A stretch of 64,000 bases of DNA, from the NCBI RefSeq assembly GCF_001262495.1, contig NZ_LGYE01000001.1, positions 1,423,498 through 1,487,497 on the forward strand, read 5' to 3'. Position 1 is the first letter of the stretch. Each line of letters starts with the position of its first letter. Source of the DNA: Microbacterium sp. GCS4 (GTDB lineage: Bacteria > Actinomycetota > Actinomycetes > Actinomycetales > Microbacteriaceae). The notes under the pieces were generated by a model that was not told the origin of the DNA, did no database searches, and saw only the letters and a program-made list of their open reading frames with translations. The position numbers and the translations under genes were made by a program. Below, piece after piece: positions 44,868 to 53,622 of the stretch.

Positions 44868-45389
44868 GTGGACAACCCGCTCGTGATCGGCGCCGTGATC
44901 GTGATCATCATCGTGGTGGCGATGCTCGCACCGCGCTGGATCCGCCGATCCGCAGGCTCCCGCGGACGACGCGCGGGTCGGCGCTTCGAAGAGGACCGCG
45001 TGCTCGAGATCCTCGAGGACCTCGGTGCGACCGTCGTCCTGCACGCGACGCCCGACTCGGCGCGATCGATCGTCGACGACGCGGTGCGCCGCGATCCTCG
45101 GCGGTTCACCGTGCTCGACGACGGCTCCTACGGCATCCGCTTCCTCGAACCCGACGACGCGGTCGCACGCCTCGTCGGCACGCCGGACGGGATGCGCCTC
45201 CAGGTCGAGCGTTTCGGGGAGCACCTGGGTCGCCCCAACACCAGCGCCTTCTGGAACGTCCTCCGCGCAGCCGTGCTCCGGGAAGCGGCCGCGCGCGGCA
45301 TCGGGACGACGGTGCCGGATGCCCCGCAGCTGTTCGACCGTGTCGCCGGGGACTCCCCGATATGGGTGCTCGTCGACCCCACGTCCTGA
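44868..45389 (+). CDS. Hypothetical single-pass membrane protein, 173 aa
   Basis: I do not recognise this protein. It has one N-terminal transmembrane helix (NPLVIGAVIVIIIVVAMLAP, about residues 4–23), an Arg-rich stop-transfer segment and a soluble alpha/beta domain with VLEILEDLGATVVLHATPDSARSIVDDAV and DGSYGIRFLEPDDAV. The start GTG 44868 has AGG at usable spacing; a TTG 9 nt upstream is possible. It follows the AEC transporter by 27 bp and may be cotranscribed. The predicted topology puts the soluble domain in the cytoplasm. Confidence 0.72.
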   Translation: MDNPLVIGAVIVIIIVVAMLAPRWIRRSAGSRGRRAGRRFEEDRVLEILEDLGATVVLHATPDSARSIVDDAVRRDPRRFTVLDDGSYGIRFLEPDDAVARLVGTPDGMRLQVERFGEHLGRPNTSAFWNVLRAAVLREAAARGIGTTVPDAPQLFDRVAGDSPIWVLVDPTS

Positions 45390-45555
45390 GGTCGGCGTCA
45401 CGAAGAGTCCGCCCTCCACATGGGGTGGGCGGATCACAGCCGACGCAACTAGGCTGTGCTGTGTCGTCGATGCGCCGTTCGGGCGCCCTCGACATCACGG
45501 CACCACGCCTCATCACAGTTCTCCCTCCCTGTGACACGCGCCGGAAAGGCTGACC

Positions 45556-46974
45556 ATGAGTGAAACTCCCGACAACGACCGCACGCCGGACTTCTTCGAC
45601 AAGCTGATCGAAGACGTTCCGCAGCAGCAGCAGCAGCAGTCGCCGCAGCAGGGCGGCTTCACCGCCTCGTTCCGCGGCTACGACAAGGCCGAGGTCGATG
45701 CGGCCCTCAGCGCTCTGCGCAACCAGCTGCAGCAGGCCAAGGCCGACCTCGCCGACGCCGAGGCCCGACACGAGGACGCCGTCGAATCGGTGCGCGACGA
45801 GGAGCGCAGCGCGCGCGAGGCCCTCGAGGCCGAGCTGACGGCGGCCAAGGCCCAGGCGGACGCCGCCGAGCAGCAGGTCACGACGCTCACGAACGAGCTC
45901 GTCGACGCCCCGCGCGCCGAGGGCAAGGACGCCCCCTCGCGCGAGCAGTTCGAGACGATCCTGCGCGTTGCCGAGGAGCAGGCCAACGTCCTGATCCAGA
46001 ACGCCGCGGTCCAGGCCGACCGTCTCATGGCCGCCGCGCGCGAAGAGGTCACCGCGCAGCGCGCCGAGGCCGACGCCGACGTCGCGCGCATCATCGCGCA
46101 GGCCCAGCACGACGCGGACCAGGTGCGCCTCAAGATCGACACCGAGTACACGGCGCACGAGGCCACCCTCGAGCGCGAGGCCGCGCACGCCGCCGAGAAG
46201 GTTCACCAGGCGTCGCAGGAGGCCACGGCGATCCGCACCGAGGCCGAGAAGGGCGCCGCGGCGCTCCGCTCGCTCGTGACGCGCGAGACCACGCAGCTGC
46301 GCGCCGACGCCGAGCGCGAGGTGCGCGAGATGAACGCCCGCGTGCTCGAGTTCGAGGAGACGCTCACGCGCCGTCAGGATGACGCGCAGCAGGAGTTCCT
46401 CGTGCTGCACAACCAGGCCGTCGCGCACGCCGAGCGCATCACCACCGACGCGAACGAGCAGGTCGCGGCGTCGCTCGACCACGCGCAGCGCATCTCGGCC
46501 AAGGCCGACGACTACGAGCGGCTTATGCGCTCGCAGGCCCAGACGATCGAGGCGGACGCGCAGGTGCGCGCTCGGGACGCACTCGACCGCGCCCGCGTCA
46601 AGTCGCAGAAGATCGTCGACTCCGTCACCCAGCACACCTCGACCGTGCTGCGCGACGCCGAGGACCACGCGCGTCAGCTCCGCTGGCAGCAGCAGCAGCT
46701 CGCCAGCTTCATGGCCGAGGTTCGCGAACTGATCCGCCCCGACGGCATCTTCAGCGACGACCCCTCGGCGATCGCCGTCCCGAGCACCGACGACGAGGAC
46801 GCCTCCCACGAGGCGGTCGAGGCCGAGCTCCTCGACGAGGCCTCCGAGACCCCCGAGCCGCGGGGCGACGAGGAGTTCCTCGGCGACGAGGCACTGGAGG
46901 ACGAGGACACCGAGACGATCGACGGCAAGATCACGATCGAGGTCGTCGAGGCCGACGAGAAGGCCTCGCGCTGA
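45556..46974 (+). CDS. DivIVA-like coiled-coil protein
   Basis: A 472-residue, acidic, almost wholly helical protein. After a Gln-rich leader (PQQQQQQSPQQ) comes FTASFRGYDKAEVDAALSAL, the F-x-x-x-x-RGYD(K/R)xEVDxxL motif of the DivIVA N-terminal domain, which senses membrane curvature. A very long Ala/Glu/Gln coiled coil spans about residues 45–395, and an Asp/Glu-rich disordered tail ends the protein. It probably acts as a polar or septal cytoskeletal scaffold, like Scy or FilP of Streptomyces, rather than as the essential Wag31 itself. The gene is monocistronic and ends in a strong terminator. Confidence 0.85.
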   Translation: MSETPDNDRTPDFFDKLIEDVPQQQQQQSPQQGGFTASFRGYDKAEVDAALSALRNQLQQAKADLADAEARHEDAVESVRDEERSAREALEAELTAAKAQADAAEQQVTTLTNELVDAPRAEGKDAPSREQFETILRVAEEQANVLIQNAAVQADRLMAAAREEVTAQRAEADADVARIIAQAQHDADQVRLKIDTEYTAHEATLEREAAHAAEKVHQASQEATAIRTEAEKGAAALRSLVTRETTQLRADAEREVREMNARVLEFEETLTRRQDDAQQEFLVLHNQAVAHAERITTDANEQVAASLDHAQRISAKADDYERLMRSQAQTIEADAQVRARDALDRARVKSQKIVDSVTQHTSTVLRDAEDHARQLRWQQQQLASFMAEVRELIRPDGIFSDDPSAIAVPSTDDEDASHEAVEAELLDEASETPEPRGDEEFLGDEALEDEDTETIDGKITIEVVEADEKASR

Positions 46975-46993
46975 GCAGCATCCTGCTCCGATG

Positions 46994-47030
46994 AGAGGGG
47001 CGCGAGCGGATCCACCGCTCGCGCCCCTCT
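46994..47030 (+). terminator. Terminator of the DivIVA-like gene
   Basis: A perfect 16-bp GC-rich stem (arms 46994–47009 and 47015–47030) with the 5-nt loop ATCCA, 20 bp after the stop codon. Confidence 0.85.
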
Positions 47031-47119
47031 CCGTCTGCATGGCATCCCCCGATCGGTGGATGCCGGTGTCCGCCGCTCCATGGCTACCGCGAGAGCCGCC
47101 GCACGGGCACGCTGGAGTC

Positions 47120-48010
47120 ATGACAGACAGCAGCGTGATCGAGGTCCGTGATCTCCGCAAGTCGTACGGCGGGTTCACCGCGGTCGACGGCATCACCTTC
47201 GACATCCGCCGTGGCGAGACCTTCGCCCTGCTCGGTCCGAACGGCGCCGGCAAGTCCACGACGATCGAGATCCTCGAGGGGTACCGCCACCGCACCTCCG
47301 GAGAGGTCCGGGTGCTGGGCGTCGACCCGCAGCACGGAGGACTCGAGTGGAAGGCGCGGCTCGGCATCGTGCTGCAGTCCGCCGGCGAGGCCGGAAGCTT
47401 CACGGTGCGCGAGCTCCTCACCGAGTTCGCGGGCTACTACCCGCACCCCCGCGACGTCGACGAGGTGATCGCCGCCGTCGGTCTGGAGCAGAAGCAGCGC
47501 ACTCGGGCCGGTCGGCTCTCCGGCGGCCAGCAGCGCCGCCTCGACGTCGCGCTCGGCATCATCGGGCGGCCCGAACTGCTCTTCCTCGACGAGCCGACCA
47601 CGGGCTTCGACCCCGAGGCGCGACGACAGTTCTGGGAGCTCATCCGCTCCCTGAAAGCCGAGGGCACGAGCATACTGCTCACGACCCACTATCTCGACGA
47701 GGCCGCACAGCTCGGTGACCGCGCCGCGGTGATCGTGGGCGGTCGGCTCGCGGCGATCGGCGCCGTCGACGAGATCGGCGGCGCCGATGCGCGCACGCCG
47801 ATGGTGCGCTGGAGGGACGCCGCCGGCGCCGTGCACGAGGAGCGCACGTCCGCGCCGGGGACGCTCGTCGCCGAGCTCCATCGCATCGACGGCGAGCCCC
47901 GTGATCTCGAGATCGTCCGCCCCACCCTCGAGGACGTCTACCTCGACCTGATCCGCGAGCACGGAGCCGCCGACGAGCGGGCACTCGCCGAGGCGAAGGA
48001 GCAGTCATGA
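47120..48010 (+). CDS. ABC transporter ATP-binding protein
   Basis: A 296-residue ABC-2-type ATPase with Walker A GPNGAGKST, Q-loop VLQSAGE, signature LSGGQQRRLD, Walker B LLFLDEPTTG and the H-loop TTHYLDEA. The C-terminal 80 residues form the accessory domain of DrrA-like exporters. The ATG at 47120 is preferred because it directly precedes the first ABC strand (VIEVRDLRKSYG). It overlaps the permease gene by 4 bp, and a histidine kinase and response regulator follow, so it is probably a regulated drug or lipid exporter. Confidence 0.95.
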   Translation: MTDSSVIEVRDLRKSYGGFTAVDGITFDIRRGETFALLGPNGAGKSTTIEILEGYRHRTSGEVRVLGVDPQHGGLEWKARLGIVLQSAGEAGSFTVRELLTEFAGYYPHPRDVDEVIAAVGLEQKQRTRAGRLSGGQQRRLDVALGIIGRPELLFLDEPTTGFDPEARRQFWELIRSLKAEGTSILLTTHYLDEAAQLGDRAAVIVGGRLAAIGAVDEIGGADARTPMVRWRDAAGAVHEERTSAPGTLVAELHRIDGEPRDLEIVRPTLEDVYLDLIREHGAADERALAEAKEQS

Positions 48011-48843
48011 CCGCCGCGACCCCTCAGACCTCGACCTTCGACCCCGCGCGCACCGTGCGCCTCGGCATCCGTCGCATCGGCTTCGAGCTGCGCCAGTACT
48101 TCCGTGCGGGCGACCAGGTGTTCTTCACCTTCCTCTTCCCGACGGTGATGTACCTGATCTTCGCGACGATCTTCACGGGCAACATCGGACAGGGACCGGA
48201 TGCCGTCAGCATGGCCACCTACTACCTGCCCGGCCTCGTCGCGGGCGGCATCCTGCTCTCCGGCGTGCAGGGGCTGTCGATCGAGATCGCGGTCGAGAAG
48301 AGCGACGGAACGCTCAAGCGCCTCGGCAGCACGCCGATCTCTCCCGTCACGTACTTCCTCGGCAAGATCGGGCAGGTGTTCGTGACGGCGATCCTGCAGA
48401 TCGGGCTGCTCATGGCGGTCGCCGTCGTCCTGTACCGGGTGGATCTGCCGACCGACGCCGAGGCGTGGGGGCGGTTCGCGTGGGTGTTCGTGCTGGGCCT
48501 GCTGTGCTGCAGCCTGCTGGGCATCGCCCTGTCGGCCGTCCCCCGCTCGGGCAAGACCGCATCGGCCGTGGTGATCCCGGTGGTGCTGCTGCTGCAGTTC
48601 GTGTCGGGCGTCTACATCGCGTTCTCGACTCTCCCGGAGTGGCTGCAGAACGTCTCGGCCGCGTTCCCCCTGAAATGGATCGCGCAGGGTATGCGCGCAG
48701 CGCTCCTGCCGGACTCGTTCCGGGCTGCGGAACAGGGCGGCGAATGGCAGCTCGGTCTCGTGGCGCTCGCGATCGCGGCGTGGCTGATCATCGGGGCCGT
48801 GCTCAGTCGGGCCACGTTCCGATGGATCCGTCGCGACGGATGA
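48007..48843 (+). CDS. ABC-2 type transporter permease
   Basis: A 278-residue membrane protein with six hydrophobic segments and the ABC-2 pattern: long cytoplasmic N-terminus, FFTFLFPTVMYLIFATIF, LSGVQGLSIEIAVEKSDGTLKRLGSTPISP in the first cytoplasmic loop, and SGVYIAFSTLPEWLQNVSAAFPLKW before the last helix. It pairs with the ATPase to form an exporter of the LnrLMN/DrrAB kind. ATG 48007 overlaps the ATPase stop (ATGA). Confidence 0.93.
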   Translation: MTAATPQTSTFDPARTVRLGIRRIGFELRQYFRAGDQVFFTFLFPTVMYLIFATIFTGNIGQGPDAVSMATYYLPGLVAGGILLSGVQGLSIEIAVEKSDGTLKRLGSTPISPVTYFLGKIGQVFVTAILQIGLLMAVAVVLYRVDLPTDAEAWGRFAWVFVLGLLCCSLLGIALSAVPRSGKTASAVVIPVVLLLQFVSGVYIAFSTLPEWLQNVSAAFPLKWIAQGMRAALLPDSFRAAEQGGEWQLGLVALAIAAWLIIGAVLSRATFRWIRRDG

Positions 48844-48886
48844 GCGAGCGGCGTCGGCAGGCGGGACCCGTGGAAGAGTGGGACCT

Positions 48887-50092
48887 ATGAGTCGCGGCAT
48901 CCGCAGAGAGCGCCTCGGGTGGGACATCGCCGCGAGCGCCTTGCTCATGGCGGTGTCGGCTCTGACGTTCGCGCTGCCGGAGCGGTTTCCCGGCGCACGG
49001 TGGGTGCTGATCGGGATCGCGGTCGCGGTGTTCCTCGTCTACGCGCTCGGCGCCCGTCCGTACGTCGGCATCAACGAGGGCGTCCAGGACCCGTCGCCGA
49101 TGACGTCCGCGCTGCTGCAGGTGTCGCTCGTCGCGCTGCTGGCCCTCGGCGTCCTCCTCGAGCCGAACATGCTGATCCTGCAGACCCTCGTTCTGCCTCT
49201 CCTGTGGATGACGTCGTGCACCACGCGACAGTCGATCCTCGTGACGATCGGCAACGGGATCGTACTCACGCTCGCGTACTCCGCGTGGGGCGGGTTCCGG
49301 ACGGACGCGATCGTCGCCGGAGCGCTGACCTGCGGTCTGTCCACGGCGTTCAGCCTCGCGCTGGGCTTGTGGATCACCCGCATCGCCGAATGGGGCGTGC
49401 AGCGCCAGCGCCTTCTGGCCGAGCTCACCGCCGCTCAGGCCGGGCTCGAGACGGCGAGTCGCGAGGCCGGGGCGATGGCCGAGCGGGCGCGGTTGGCCCG
49501 CGACGTGCACGACACGATCGCGCAGAGTCTCACCAGCATCGTGATGCTCGCCGAGCGCGCGCGGGTCGACGGCTCGCCCGCGGCCCTCGGGCTGATCGAG
49601 GATGCTGCGCGCGACGCGCTGCTGGAGGCCCGGGCGCTCGTCGCGGAGACCTCGCCTGCGCCAGCGGCCGATTCGCTGTCGGAGGCGCTGCGCCGTCTGG
49701 CCGAGCGCCTCACGCGGGAGACCGGGGTGCGGGTCACTGTGAGAGCGTCGGATGCCGCGCTGTCGCGGGATGTCCAGGTGGTCCTGCTCCGCTGCGCGCA
49801 GGAGGGACTCGCCAACGTGCGCAAGCACTCCGGTGCCGCCTCGGCCACGATCGATCTCACGGTCGACGATCAGGCCCGTCTCCGTCTGCGGGACGACGGC
49901 CGCGGGCTCGGCGGCGTCTCGATTGACGACGACCTCGGGTTCGGACTGGCCGGCATGCGCGACCGCGTCGCCCTGGTCGGAGGCACGCTCGCCGTGGCCG
50001 ACGGCGCTGACGGCGGTACCGCTCTGACCGTCGACGTGCCCCTGGCCCCCGTCGCTCCCGCCGCTCCAGCCCTCTCCCAGGAGGTGTCATGA
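48887..50092 (+). CDS. Sensor histidine kinase (NarL/DesK-type)
   Basis: A 401-residue kinase. Residues 1–165 hold about five to six membrane helices with almost no extracytoplasmic loops, so it probably senses the membrane itself. The HisKA_3 helix ARLARDVHDTIAQSLTS carries the phosphorylated His208. The HATPase domain has the N-box QEGLANVRKHS, DDGRGL and GFGLAGMRDRV. It lies 43 bp after the ABC permease and overlaps the response regulator by 4 bp. The family includes B. subtilis DesK and LnrJ, which respond to membrane fluidity or lytic compounds. Confidence 0.93.
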   Translation: MSRGIRRERLGWDIAASALLMAVSALTFALPERFPGARWVLIGIAVAVFLVYALGARPYVGINEGVQDPSPMTSALLQVSLVALLALGVLLEPNMLILQTLVLPLLWMTSCTTRQSILVTIGNGIVLTLAYSAWGGFRTDAIVAGALTCGLSTAFSLALGLWITRIAEWGVQRQRLLAELTAAQAGLETASREAGAMAERARLARDVHDTIAQSLTSIVMLAERARVDGSPAALGLIEDAARDALLEARALVAETSPAPAADSLSEALRRLAERLTRETGVRVTVRASDAALSRDVQVVLLRCAQEGLANVRKHSGAASATIDLTVDDQARLRLRDDGRGLGGVSIDDDLGFGLAGMRDRVALVGGTLAVADGADGGTALTVDVPLAPVAPAAPALSQEVS

Positions 50093-50712
50093 TCCGCGTG
50101 ATCGTCGCCGACGACCATCCGATCGTCCGCTCCGGCATCGTCGGGCTGCTCGACCTCGACCCGGGGCTGGAGGTCATCGCAGAAGCCGGCGACGGCGCCG
50201 AAGCCGTCGCGCTGGCCGCGAAGCTGCGACCGGACGTCGTGCTCATGGACCTTCGCATGCCGGGCGTCTCGGGCATCGAGGCGACGGCGCGACTGACCGC
50301 GCAGCTCCCGAGCGTGCGCGTGCTCGTCCTGACGACGTACGAGACCGACGACGACATCCTCGGCGCGATCGAGGCCGGGGCGAGCGGCTACCTGCTCAAG
50401 GCCTCGCCCCACGAGGAGATCGTGGCGGGCATCCGCTCGGTCGCCCAGGGCAACACCGTGCTCGCCCCCGCGATCGCCTCCACTCTGGTGACGCGAATGC
50501 GCGCGGAGCGCGACGATCGCCCGCAGCTCACCCCGCGCGAACTCGAGGTGCTGCGACTCGTCGCCGCAGGGCGCAGTAATCCCGAGATCGCCCGCGACCT
50601 GTTCATCGGCGAGGCCACGGTCAAGACGCACCTGATCCACGTGTTCGAGAAGCTCGGCGTCTCGGATCGTACCCGTGCGGTGACGCTGGCGCTGGAACTC
50701 GGGCTGCTCTGA
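50089..50712 (+). CDS. LuxR/NarL family response regulator
   Basis: A 207-residue regulator. The receiver domain has the acidic pocket VADDH, the phospho-acceptor Asp54 in VLMDLRMPG, and the conserved Thr and Lys in VLTTYE and YLLKASP. The LuxR-type HTH follows (LTPRELEVLRLVAAGRSNPEIARDLF). It is the partner of the preceding kinase (ATGA overlap). Likely targets are the ABC exporter and perhaps the convergent desaturase gene, whose end lies 10 bp downstream. Confidence 0.95.
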   Translation: MIRVIVADDHPIVRSGIVGLLDLDPGLEVIAEAGDGAEAVALAAKLRPDVVLMDLRMPGVSGIEATARLTAQLPSVRVLVLTTYETDDDILGAIEAGASGYLLKASPHEEIVAGIRSVAQGNTVLAPAIASTLVTRMRAERDDRPQLTPRELEVLRLVAAGRSNPEIARDLFIGEATVKTHLIHVFEKLGVSDRTRAVTLALELGLL

Positions 50713-50722
50713 CGACGAGCGG

Positions 50723-51895
50723 CTAGGCGCGGCCGAACTGCGCGGACGCCGGGCAGTCGAACGGGTCTCGGGCGGCGAGACCCACCCGGTTCAGGTACGC
50801 GATCACGATCGCGTACGACTGGCCGAGGCTCGTCTCGGTGTACGGGACGCTGTTCGCGGCGCAGTAGTCGCGGACGATCTCGCGGGCCTTCGAGAGGTGG
50901 GGACGCGGCATGTTCGGGAACAGATGGTGCTCCACCTGATAGTTGAGGCCTCCCATGAGCCACGTCGCCCACCAGCCGCCGCGGATGTTGCGGGAGGTGC
51001 GCACCTGCTTCGAGAAGAAGTCGAGGCGGGCGCTCGGGTCGATGATCGGCATCCCCTTGTGGTTCGGGGCGAACGACGCCCCCATGTACACGCCGAAGAC
51101 CGCCAGCTGCACTCCCACGAAGGCGAACGCCATGCCGAGCGGCAGGAGCAGGAACACCGGCACCAGCACGATCGCGAAGCGCACGGCGATGAGCGCCAGC
51201 TCGGTCCAGCGCCCCTTGACCCGCGCCCCCGTGGCGAGGTGCTTGACGCCGAGGTAGTGCAGGTTGAGTCCCTCGAGTGTGAGGAGGGGGAAGAACAGCC
51301 AGCCCTGACGGCGAGTGATCATGCGGATGAGGCCCCGCGACTTCGCGGCATCCGTGTCGAGGAACGAGATCGTGTCGACCTGGATGTCCGGGTCCTTGCC
51401 CACCTGGTTGGGGTTGCCGTGGTGCTTGGTGTGCTTGGAGTCCCACCAGGCGTAGCTGATGCCGACGACGCCGGCGGCGAGGATGCGCGCCAGGCGGAAG
51501 TTCGCGGGACCCGAGGCGAGGATCTGGCGGTGCGCCGCCTCGTGCGCGAGGAACGCCACCTGGGTGAGGATGACCCCGAGAGCTGCGGCCATCAGGAGCT
51601 GGAACCAGCTGTCGCCGAGCAGGATGAAACCCGTGACGACGCCCCCGAGGGCGACGGCCAGGGCGGCGCCGACGAGCACGTAGAACCAGCGCGCCCGCTG
51701 CAGGAGGCCGGTCTCGCGCACGACCTGCGACACCTGCTTGTAGGCGTGCGCCATGGGCGGGAAGTCTGCGGTTCCGGAGTAGGTCTGGCGGATCGGTCCG
51801 AGGGTGGCGGTCGTGTCGACCTGTGCGAGGGAGATGATGCTCTCCTGACGATCGGGAGCCCGTGAGCTGTGGAAAGCCCAAGGCAGATCGCCCAA
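50723..51895 (-). CDS. Membrane fatty acid desaturase
   Basis: A protein of up to 390 residues with three histidine boxes: HEAAH (118–122), HTKHH (155–159) and QVEHH near residue 318, plus four hydrophobic segments. The QxxHH third box and the segment NYQVEHHLFPNMPR are those of front-end/linoleoyl-CoA-type desaturases related to mycobacterial DesA3. Twin-iron desaturases put double bonds into acyl chains at the membrane. The start is uncertain: TTG 51895 has GAGG at good spacing, while ATG 51754 would remove 47 residues, including the conserved LGPIRQTYSGT. It is convergent with the DesK/DesR-like genes. Confidence 0.9.
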   Translation of the reverse strand: MGDLPWAFHSSRAPDRQESIISLAQVDTTATLGPIRQTYSGTADFPPMAHAYKQVSQVVRETGLLQRARWFYVLVGAALAVALGGVVTGFILLGDSWFQLLMAAALGVILTQVAFLAHEAAHRQILASGPANFRLARILAAGVVGISYAWWDSKHTKHHGNPNQVGKDPDIQVDTISFLDTDAAKSRGLIRMITRRQGWLFFPLLTLEGLNLHYLGVKHLATGARVKGRWTELALIAVRFAIVLVPVFLLLPLGMAFAFVGVQLAVFGVYMGASFAPNHKGMPIIDPSARLDFFSKQVRTSRNIRGGWWATWLMGGLNYQVEHHLFPNMPRPHLSKAREIVRDYCAANSVPYTETSLGQSYAIVIAYLNRVGLAARDPFDCPASAQFGRA

Positions 51896-51982
51896 CGCTT
51901 ACCTCACGCTAACCCGTCCGCCATGCGTCCCAGGGAATACTTCGGCATCTTGCTGGCCACTCCCAGGAAGCCCCGTCCGCGG

Positions 51983-52279
51983 TCAGGCGCGGGCGCGACG
52001 AGGACGCCGCCGCAGCACGCGCGGCAAGGTGAAGGAGAAGGTGAGGGGACGACGTGCGGGCTCGTGCGCGCCCTCGAGGGCACGGCGCGCGTCGTCGAGG
52101 GTCTCGAAGACGCCGAGCTCGACACCGCGATGATCGTGCGCGAGATGCGCGGTGCCGTCGAACTCGACGAAACCGGCGAACTCGCCGGCGCGCGTCGCGA
52201 CGTGCACGTCGATGTCGGCCTGCTTCCAGGTCAGCGGGTCGGAGGGCGGAAGGGTGGTCATGGTCATGCTGGTACTCAT
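51983..52279 (-). CDS. Hypothetical protein, 98 aa
   Basis: I do not recognise this small soluble protein. The core reads DIDVHVATRAGEFAGFVEFDGTAHLAHDHRGVELG followed by FETLDDARRALEGAH, which looks like a small beta-sheet domain and helix. The C-terminus is a basic Arg-rich tail (RVLRRRPRRARA). Starts at 52279, 52267 or 52261 are all possible; none has a strong ribosome site. It lies upstream of the desaturase on the same strand. Confidence 0.55.
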   Translation of the reverse strand: MSTSMTMTTLPPSDPLTWKQADIDVHVATRAGEFAGFVEFDGTAHLAHDHRGVELGVFETLDDARRALEGAHEPARRPLTFSFTLPRVLRRRPRRARA

Positions 52280-52442
52280 TGCTGTGTGGCGGGCGCGCTT
52301 CCGTGGCCCGCGAGTCGTGAGATCGGGGCGGATGCCGCGCGCGTCGATGTGCGTGGTCCGGAATGGCCCTGATCAGTGGCACTGTGGCGGTCCAGAGGGG
52401 GACACGGCTGCACGGTGCGTCGCTCAGTCTAGCAGATCCGCG

Positions 52443-52535
52443 CCGGGCGTCGCGGATCGTCGACGCCCGGCCCCCTCCTCGACGCGGAGGGCCGCGTCTC
52501 TGGTCGACTCGTCGCGCAGACGACGAGTCGACCAG
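52443..52535. terminator. Two hairpins downstream of the dioxygenase-like gene
   Basis: A perfect 15-bp stem with a 6-nt loop (arms 52500–52514 and 52521–52535) lies 16 bp after the stop of the minus-strand dioxygenase-like gene. A second stem with 10-bp arms at 52443–52452 and 52461–52470 follows. The first is the likely terminator. Confidence 0.7.
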
Positions 52536-52551
52536 GCGGGCCCCCGATCGG

Positions 52552-53535
52552 TCAGCGTGCAGGCGACTCTCCCCCGCCACCCGGTCCTCCCGAACCGCCC
52601 GACGGGGCCGATCCGGCGGTGGGCGCGGTGGTCGTGTCGATCCCGACGACGAGGCTCGCGATGTATCCGTTCGCGGTGTCGCCCGAGACCGTGGCGAGTT
52701 GGAGCGCCGCCGCGTCGTCGCCGAACACGTTGTCGCTCGCGAGGCTCGTCTTCGCGAGGTTCTGCGCGGAGCCGTCGTAGCGCGAGTCCGCGTACACCGC
52801 CGAGCAGACGTCCTCGGGCAAGGCCAGCTGCGAGGTGGCGATCGCGTTCGACGAGTCCGTGATCGAGTCGACGTCGGGATACACCTCGAAGTGGATGTGC
52901 GGCCAGCGTCCGGAGTAGCACCCGGGGAAGATCGAGGTGAACGAGACGCGCCCATCGGCATCCGCCACCTGCACTCCACGCAGGTAGGTGACGCCCTCGA
53001 GGCCGGAGGAGTACATCGAGTACTCGCCCTGCGCCGTGCAGTGCCAGGCGTAGACCGCGACGCCCTCGAACGGCACGCTGCCGTTCGCCATGTCGAGGAC
53101 CTGGAACTCGAAGGTCAACGGGATGCCCTCGGCGGTGGCGCCCCCGTCGATCGAGGTCGTGATGTCCTGACGCACGATGCCGGTCTCCTCCAGGACGTCG
53201 GGGCCGTTCGATCCGTCGCCCGGATAGGGTCCGGCGGTCTCGTCGGGGATCTCCCCGGCAGCCGTCGCCGTCGATCCGTTCGCGCTCTCGGGCGTCGCGG
53301 TCGAGGTGCCGGCGGAGCCCATGCCGCTCGAGCCGGAGGCGGTCGGGGCGCAGGCCGCGAGGACGACGGCGCCGACCCCGAGGCCGGCGAGACCGAGCAC
53401 GCCTCGCCGCGAGACGAGGGTGCGGATGTCGAAGGCCGCGCCCTGGTCGACCACCTCCTCGTCGGCGCGGTCGAGGAGGCGGCCCTCGTAGGCGGGGCCC
53501 TCAGGGGTCTGGACGGGTTCGGGGATGCGGCTCAT
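52552..53535 (-). CDS. Intradiol ring-cleavage dioxygenase-fold Tat lipoprotein
   Basis: A 327-residue exported protein. The signal has a twin arginine (SRRGVLGLAGLG) and a lipobox LAAC, so it is probably a Tat-exported lipoprotein, followed by a Ser/Thr/Gly linker. The catalytic-like domain includes ETAGPYPGDGS and VAVYAWHCTAQGEYSMYS. It also has FTSIFPGCYSGRWPHIHFEVY, whose Tyr and the H-x-H pair match the iron ligands of intradiol dioxygenases. The Gly/Ser-rich C-terminus is disordered. Secreted members of this fold exist but their substrates are poorly known. RBS GAGAGGAG precedes the ATG at 53535. Confidence 0.88.
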   Translation of the reverse strand: MSRIPEPVQTPEGPAYEGRLLDRADEEVVDQGAAFDIRTLVSRRGVLGLAGLGVGAVVLAACAPTASGSSGMGSAGTSTATPESANGSTATAAGEIPDETAGPYPGDGSNGPDVLEETGIVRQDITTSIDGGATAEGIPLTFEFQVLDMANGSVPFEGVAVYAWHCTAQGEYSMYSSGLEGVTYLRGVQVADADGRVSFTSIFPGCYSGRWPHIHFEVYPDVDSITDSSNAIATSQLALPEDVCSAVYADSRYDGSAQNLAKTSLASDNVFGDDAAALQLATVSGDTANGYIASLVVGIDTTTAPTAGSAPSGGSGGPGGGGESPAR

Positions 53536-53622
53536 GATCGTGCTCCTCTCGGGGACGGGGTGTCGATGACCCCATCGTCACGGAGCGGACGATCAGCGGC
53601 CTATGTCACCGCTATGTGAAAC

